From Acidobacteriota bacterium (lineage in GTDB: Bacteria > Acidobacteriota > Blastocatellia > Pyrinomonadales > Pyrinomonadaceae): a stretch of 7,172 nucleotides of DNA. Below the pieces are notes generated by a model. The model had not been told where the DNA came from and searched no databases. It worked only from the letters and a program-made list of their open reading frames with translations. The DNA is taken from assembly GCA_013140875.1 (NCBI GenBank), contig JABFSB010000263.1, positions 1-7,172 of the forward strand, written 5' to 3'. The position numbers and the translations under genes are program-made. Below, piece after piece: positions 4,813 through 7,172 of the stretch (the first letter of the stretch is position 1; every line of letters begins with the position of its first letter).

Positions 4813-6279
4813 ATGACTAATTTTGACCAATTTTTGCGCGACGCCGAAACGGCAAACGTGGTCCCGGTGGTGGAAACTATCCCGGCCGACCTGCTGACGC
4901 CTTTGAGCGTTTATCTAAAGCTGGCGGATGGTGCGGTGAACTCGTTCCTGCTCGAATCGGTGGAAGGCGGTGAAAGCCTGGCACGATATTCGTTTATCGG
5001 GGTGGGGCCGGAAATGGTCGTCCGCGGAAACGATAAACGGACGGTCGTGATTAGTGAAACCGGCGAAGTGGAAAAGGCGGCGCCGCTTTGGAATTACCTT
5101 CGCACGCACTTTGCCGATCAATCGGTCGCGGTCCGCAGCGACCTGCCGTCTTTTGTCGGCGGTGCGATCGGTTACTTTGGTTTTTCGTGCTCAGGTTGGT
5201 TCGAGCCGACCGTTCGCGGCGAGATCGACGCCGGCGAAAATGAAGCCGAGTTTATGTTCTTTCGCTCGATCGTCGCCTTCGACCACGCGAAACAAACGAT
5301 CAAGGTCATCAGTTTGGTGTTCACCGACGAAGGCAAAGGCGCGCGGGAAATGTTTGACAAGGCCGTAGAGCGGAACGCCGGGATAAGGAAGATGCTTGAA
5401 GAACGGCCGATTGTCCTTCCCCGGGCGACCGCGGCGGAAGGATCGGCTCAAATCAGCTCAAACTGGGAACGGCCGGAATTTGAGAACGCCGTTCGCCGGA
5501 TCAAAGAATTGATCGCGGCGGGCGAATGCTATCAAGTGGTGCTTTCACAGTGTTTCAGCCGGCCGACCGCGGCCTCGGCCATCGCTATCTATCGCGCGAT
5601 GCGCTCTTTAAATCCTTCGCCTTATATGTTCCTCCTTAAATTCGGCGAACGTTCGGTCATCGGTGCATCGCCGGAAATGCTGGTCCGGTGTCGCGGCGGC
5701 CAGCTAGAATATCGTCCCATCGCGGGAACAAGGAAACGCGGTGACACCGACGCCGAAGATGCCCGCCTTGCCGAAGAAATGCGGGCCGACAAAAAAGAGG
5801 TCGCCGAACACCAGATGCTGGTCGATCTGGGCCGCAACGATCTTGGTCGAGTCGCTGAGTTCGGCAGCGTTAAGGTTAACGGCCTGATGAGCGTCGAGAG
5901 ATATTCACACGTCCAGCATCTGGTCAGTTATCTTACGGCAACGCTCCGGCACGGATTGGACAGGTTCGACGCTTTCGCTTCCTGCTTCCCTGCCGGTACT
6001 GTTTCCGGCGCGCCAAAGGTCAGGGCGATCGAGATAATTCAGGAATTAGAACCGACGCCGCGAGGAATCTATGCGGGTGCGGCCGGATATATCGATTACG
6101 CTGGAAACATGGACACGTGCATCGCTATCAGAACAATGGTGTTGGAAAATAGCGTCGCCAAGGTGCAAGCAGGTGCGGGAATTGTTGCCGACTCTATTCC
6201 CGAGGCTGAATTCGACGAAACGGTAAACAAAGCAAAGGCGCTTCTAAGAGCCATCGATATTGCGGAGGGCCGTGGTTAA
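4813..6279 (+). CDS. trpE: Anthranilate synthase component I (TrpE)
   Basis: The enzyme converts chorismate and ammonia (or glutamine via TrpG) to anthranilate, the committed step of tryptophan synthesis, in the cytosol. At 488 aa it is of usual length. Motifs are: NVVPVVETIPADLLTPLSVYLKL (15-37), the LLES tryptophan-feedback element (46-49) followed by EGGESLARYSFIG, and the chorismate-binding domain from about 220: AGECYQVVLSQ (236-246), GASPEMLVR (284-292), PIAGTRKRG (302-310), EHQMLVDLGRNDLGRV (332-347), PAGTVSGAPKVRAIEII (393-409), PRGIYAGAAGYIDYAGNMD (416-434) and GAGIVADS (454-461). The intact LLES and downstream residues suggest normal feedback inhibition. An in-frame TGA immediately precedes the ATG, which fixes the earliest start, and the N-terminus aligns with the family. 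There is no Shine-Dalgarno: the attenuator's T-run occupies that position. PabB is the alternative, but the trpD neighbour and Trp leader argue for TrpE. Confidence 0.96.
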   Translation: MTNFDQFLRDAETANVVPVVETIPADLLTPLSVYLKLADGAVNSFLLESVEGGESLARYSFIGVGPEMVVRGNDKRTVVISETGEVEKAAPLWNYLRTHFADQSVAVRSDLPSFVGGAIGYFGFSCSGWFEPTVRGEIDAGENEAEFMFFRSIVAFDHAKQTIKVISLVFTDEGKGAREMFDKAVERNAGIRKMLEERPIVLPRATAAEGSAQISSNWERPEFENAVRRIKELIAAGECYQVVLSQCFSRPTAASAIAIYRAMRSLNPSPYMFLLKFGERSVIGASPEMLVRCRGGQLEYRPIAGTRKRGDTDAEDARLAEEMRADKKEVAEHQMLVDLGRNDLGRVAEFGSVKVNGLMSVERYSHVQHLVSYLTATLRHGLDRFDAFASCFPAGTVSGAPKVRAIEIIQELEPTPRGIYAGAAGYIDYAGNMDTCIAIRTMVLENSVAKVQAGAGIVADSIPEAEFDETVNKAKALLRAIDIAEGRG

Positions 6280-6280
6280 A

Positions 6281-7172
6281 ATGACGGCAATACTGCGCAA
6301 GTATACGAATGAGTTCAAGGCCGGGCGGCATCTCAAGGGACCCGATGCGACCGAACTGCTTGACGCGATGATCGCCGAAACCGACGAATCCATGCTTGCG
6401 GACATCTTTCGGGCGTGGGACAAAAAAGGTATCGAGGCCGATGAGATCCATTCGATAGCCCAAATAATGCGTGAGCGAGCCGTCAAAGTCCGGTCGAAAC
6501 ACGAACAATTCGTCGACATCGTTGGCACCGGCGGGAGCAAAATTAAAACGTTCAATGTATCTACAGCCGCGGCGTTCGTGGTTGCCGGAGCGGGCTTACC
6601 CGTCGCAAAACACGGCAACAAGGCTGCGACAAGTAATTCCGGAAGCGCCGATGTTCTATCGGAATTGGGCGTCGAACCGGCGGTCGATGCCGCGACCGCG
6701 GAGCGAAACCTGAATGAGATCGGAATTTGTTTTATGTTCGCTCCGAATTTTCACCGGCTGTCAGCGACACTCGGCAAGGTGCGTCGCGGCCTTGGCTTTC
6801 CGACGATATTCAATTGCGTCGGGCCGTTATGCAATCCCGCGTCTGCACCTTATCAGGTGATTGGCGTTTGGGAGAAGGAACTGGTCTCAAAAATGGCGGA
6901 AGCTCTTGCTCGGCTCGGGACGAAGAAATCCTGGATCGTCCACGGGAGCGACGGCCTGGATGAAATATCGCTGAGCGGGCCGACATTTGTGGCCGAAGTG
7001 GTGGGGTCGAAGACACGCGAATTTATCATCTCGCCGGAGGATTTTGGCGAAAAAGCGGAGTCCATTATGAGTTTCAAAGCCGATTCCGCGGTCGAAAGCG
7101 CCAAAATCATAAAAAGTATTTTCGGCGGTAAACATAGGTCTGACGCAATTCAGACCTTAGTGTCGGTTAACG
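6281..7172 (+). CDS. trpD: Anthranilate phosphoribosyltransferase (TrpD), 3' end outside the window
   Basis: The enzyme transfers the phosphoribosyl group of PRPP to anthranilate, the second step of tryptophan synthesis, as a cytosolic dimer. 297 codons are visible of a usual 335-345, open to the right edge. The N-terminal helical domain is about 1-70 (ILRKYTNEFKAGRHL...IAQIMRERAVKVRSK). The nucleoside-phosphorylase-like domain follows with DIVGTGGSKIKTFNVST (79-95), PVAKHGNKAATSNSGSADVLSELG (107-130), FAPNFHRL (153-160), GFPTIFNCVGPLCNP (172-186) and HGSDGLDEIS (221-230), where D227 and E228 are the second metal site. The usual GTGGD is GTGGS here (S86). ATG 6281 begins 1 nt after the trpE stop, with CGGAGGG at 6263-6269 inside trpE, 11 nt upstream. 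An in-frame GTG at 6272 is possible but too close to that site. Tight spacing implies one operon under the attenuator. Confidence 0.95.
   Translation, partial: MTAILRKYTNEFKAGRHLKGPDATELLDAMIAETDESMLADIFRAWDKKGIEADEIHSIAQIMRERAVKVRSKHEQFVDIVGTGGSKIKTFNVSTAAAFVVAGAGLPVAKHGNKAATSNSGSADVLSELGVEPAVDAATAERNLNEIGICFMFAPNFHRLSATLGKVRRGLGFPTIFNCVGPLCNPASAPYQVIGVWEKELVSKMAEALARLGTKKSWIVHGSDGLDEISLSGPTFVAEVVGSKTREFIISPEDFGEKAESIMSFKADSAVESAKIIKSIFGGKHRSDAIQTLVSVN

Overview
The window reads as an ordinary bacterial chromosome segment of about 50-55% GC, with no mobile-element genes, rRNA, tRNA or CRISPR. Gene content and style suggest Acidobacteriota, perhaps Blastocatellia/Pyrinomonadaceae: a single-ORF LarC, a long arginyl-tRNA synthetase, a small secreted beta-sandwich protein and a REP-like palindrome inside a gene. 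This assignment is from memory of the families and was not searched.

Left part, minus strand (1-2061): larC (nickel-pincer cofactor synthesis) overlaps folE (GTP cyclohydrolase I) by 17 nt. The first 60 codons of a secreted M28-type metallopeptidase follow 60 bp further on and run off the left edge. Middle, plus strand: a divergent intergenic region (2062-2158) carries a long spaced inverted repeat. It is followed by a 113-aa exported PPC-like protein, then argS (2580-4589) behind a good sigma-70-type promoter (TTGGAA-17-TATAAT). A 9-bp inverted repeat spans that promoter's -10 box and the argS start codon. Inside argS an 11-bp perfect palindrome has been read through in frame as a surface loop.

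Right part, plus strand: trpE (4813-6279) and the start of trpD (6281 to the edge) form the beginning of a tryptophan operon with a 1-nt gap and no trpG between them. The 223-bp argS-trpE gap is the most informative stretch. It holds a consensus -35 with an extended -10, a short reading frame with four alternating Trp codons (W-H-W-A-W-S-W), and three mutually exclusive RNA pairings (1:2, 2:3, 3:4). The last pairing is a GC-rich hairpin plus T-run ending just before the trpE ATG. This is the full layout of a ribosome-mediated transcription attenuator. When charged tRNA-Trp is scarce, the ribosome should stall on the Trp codons and the 2:3 antiterminator should let polymerase into trpED; otherwise the terminator forms. 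The leader peptide lacks an ATG and a Shine-Dalgarno sequence and may be read from a GTG at the 5' end of the transcript.

The coding calls for folE, larC, argS, trpE and trpD rest on clear family motifs. The regulatory calls come from pairings read by eye, and no folding or alignment was run.
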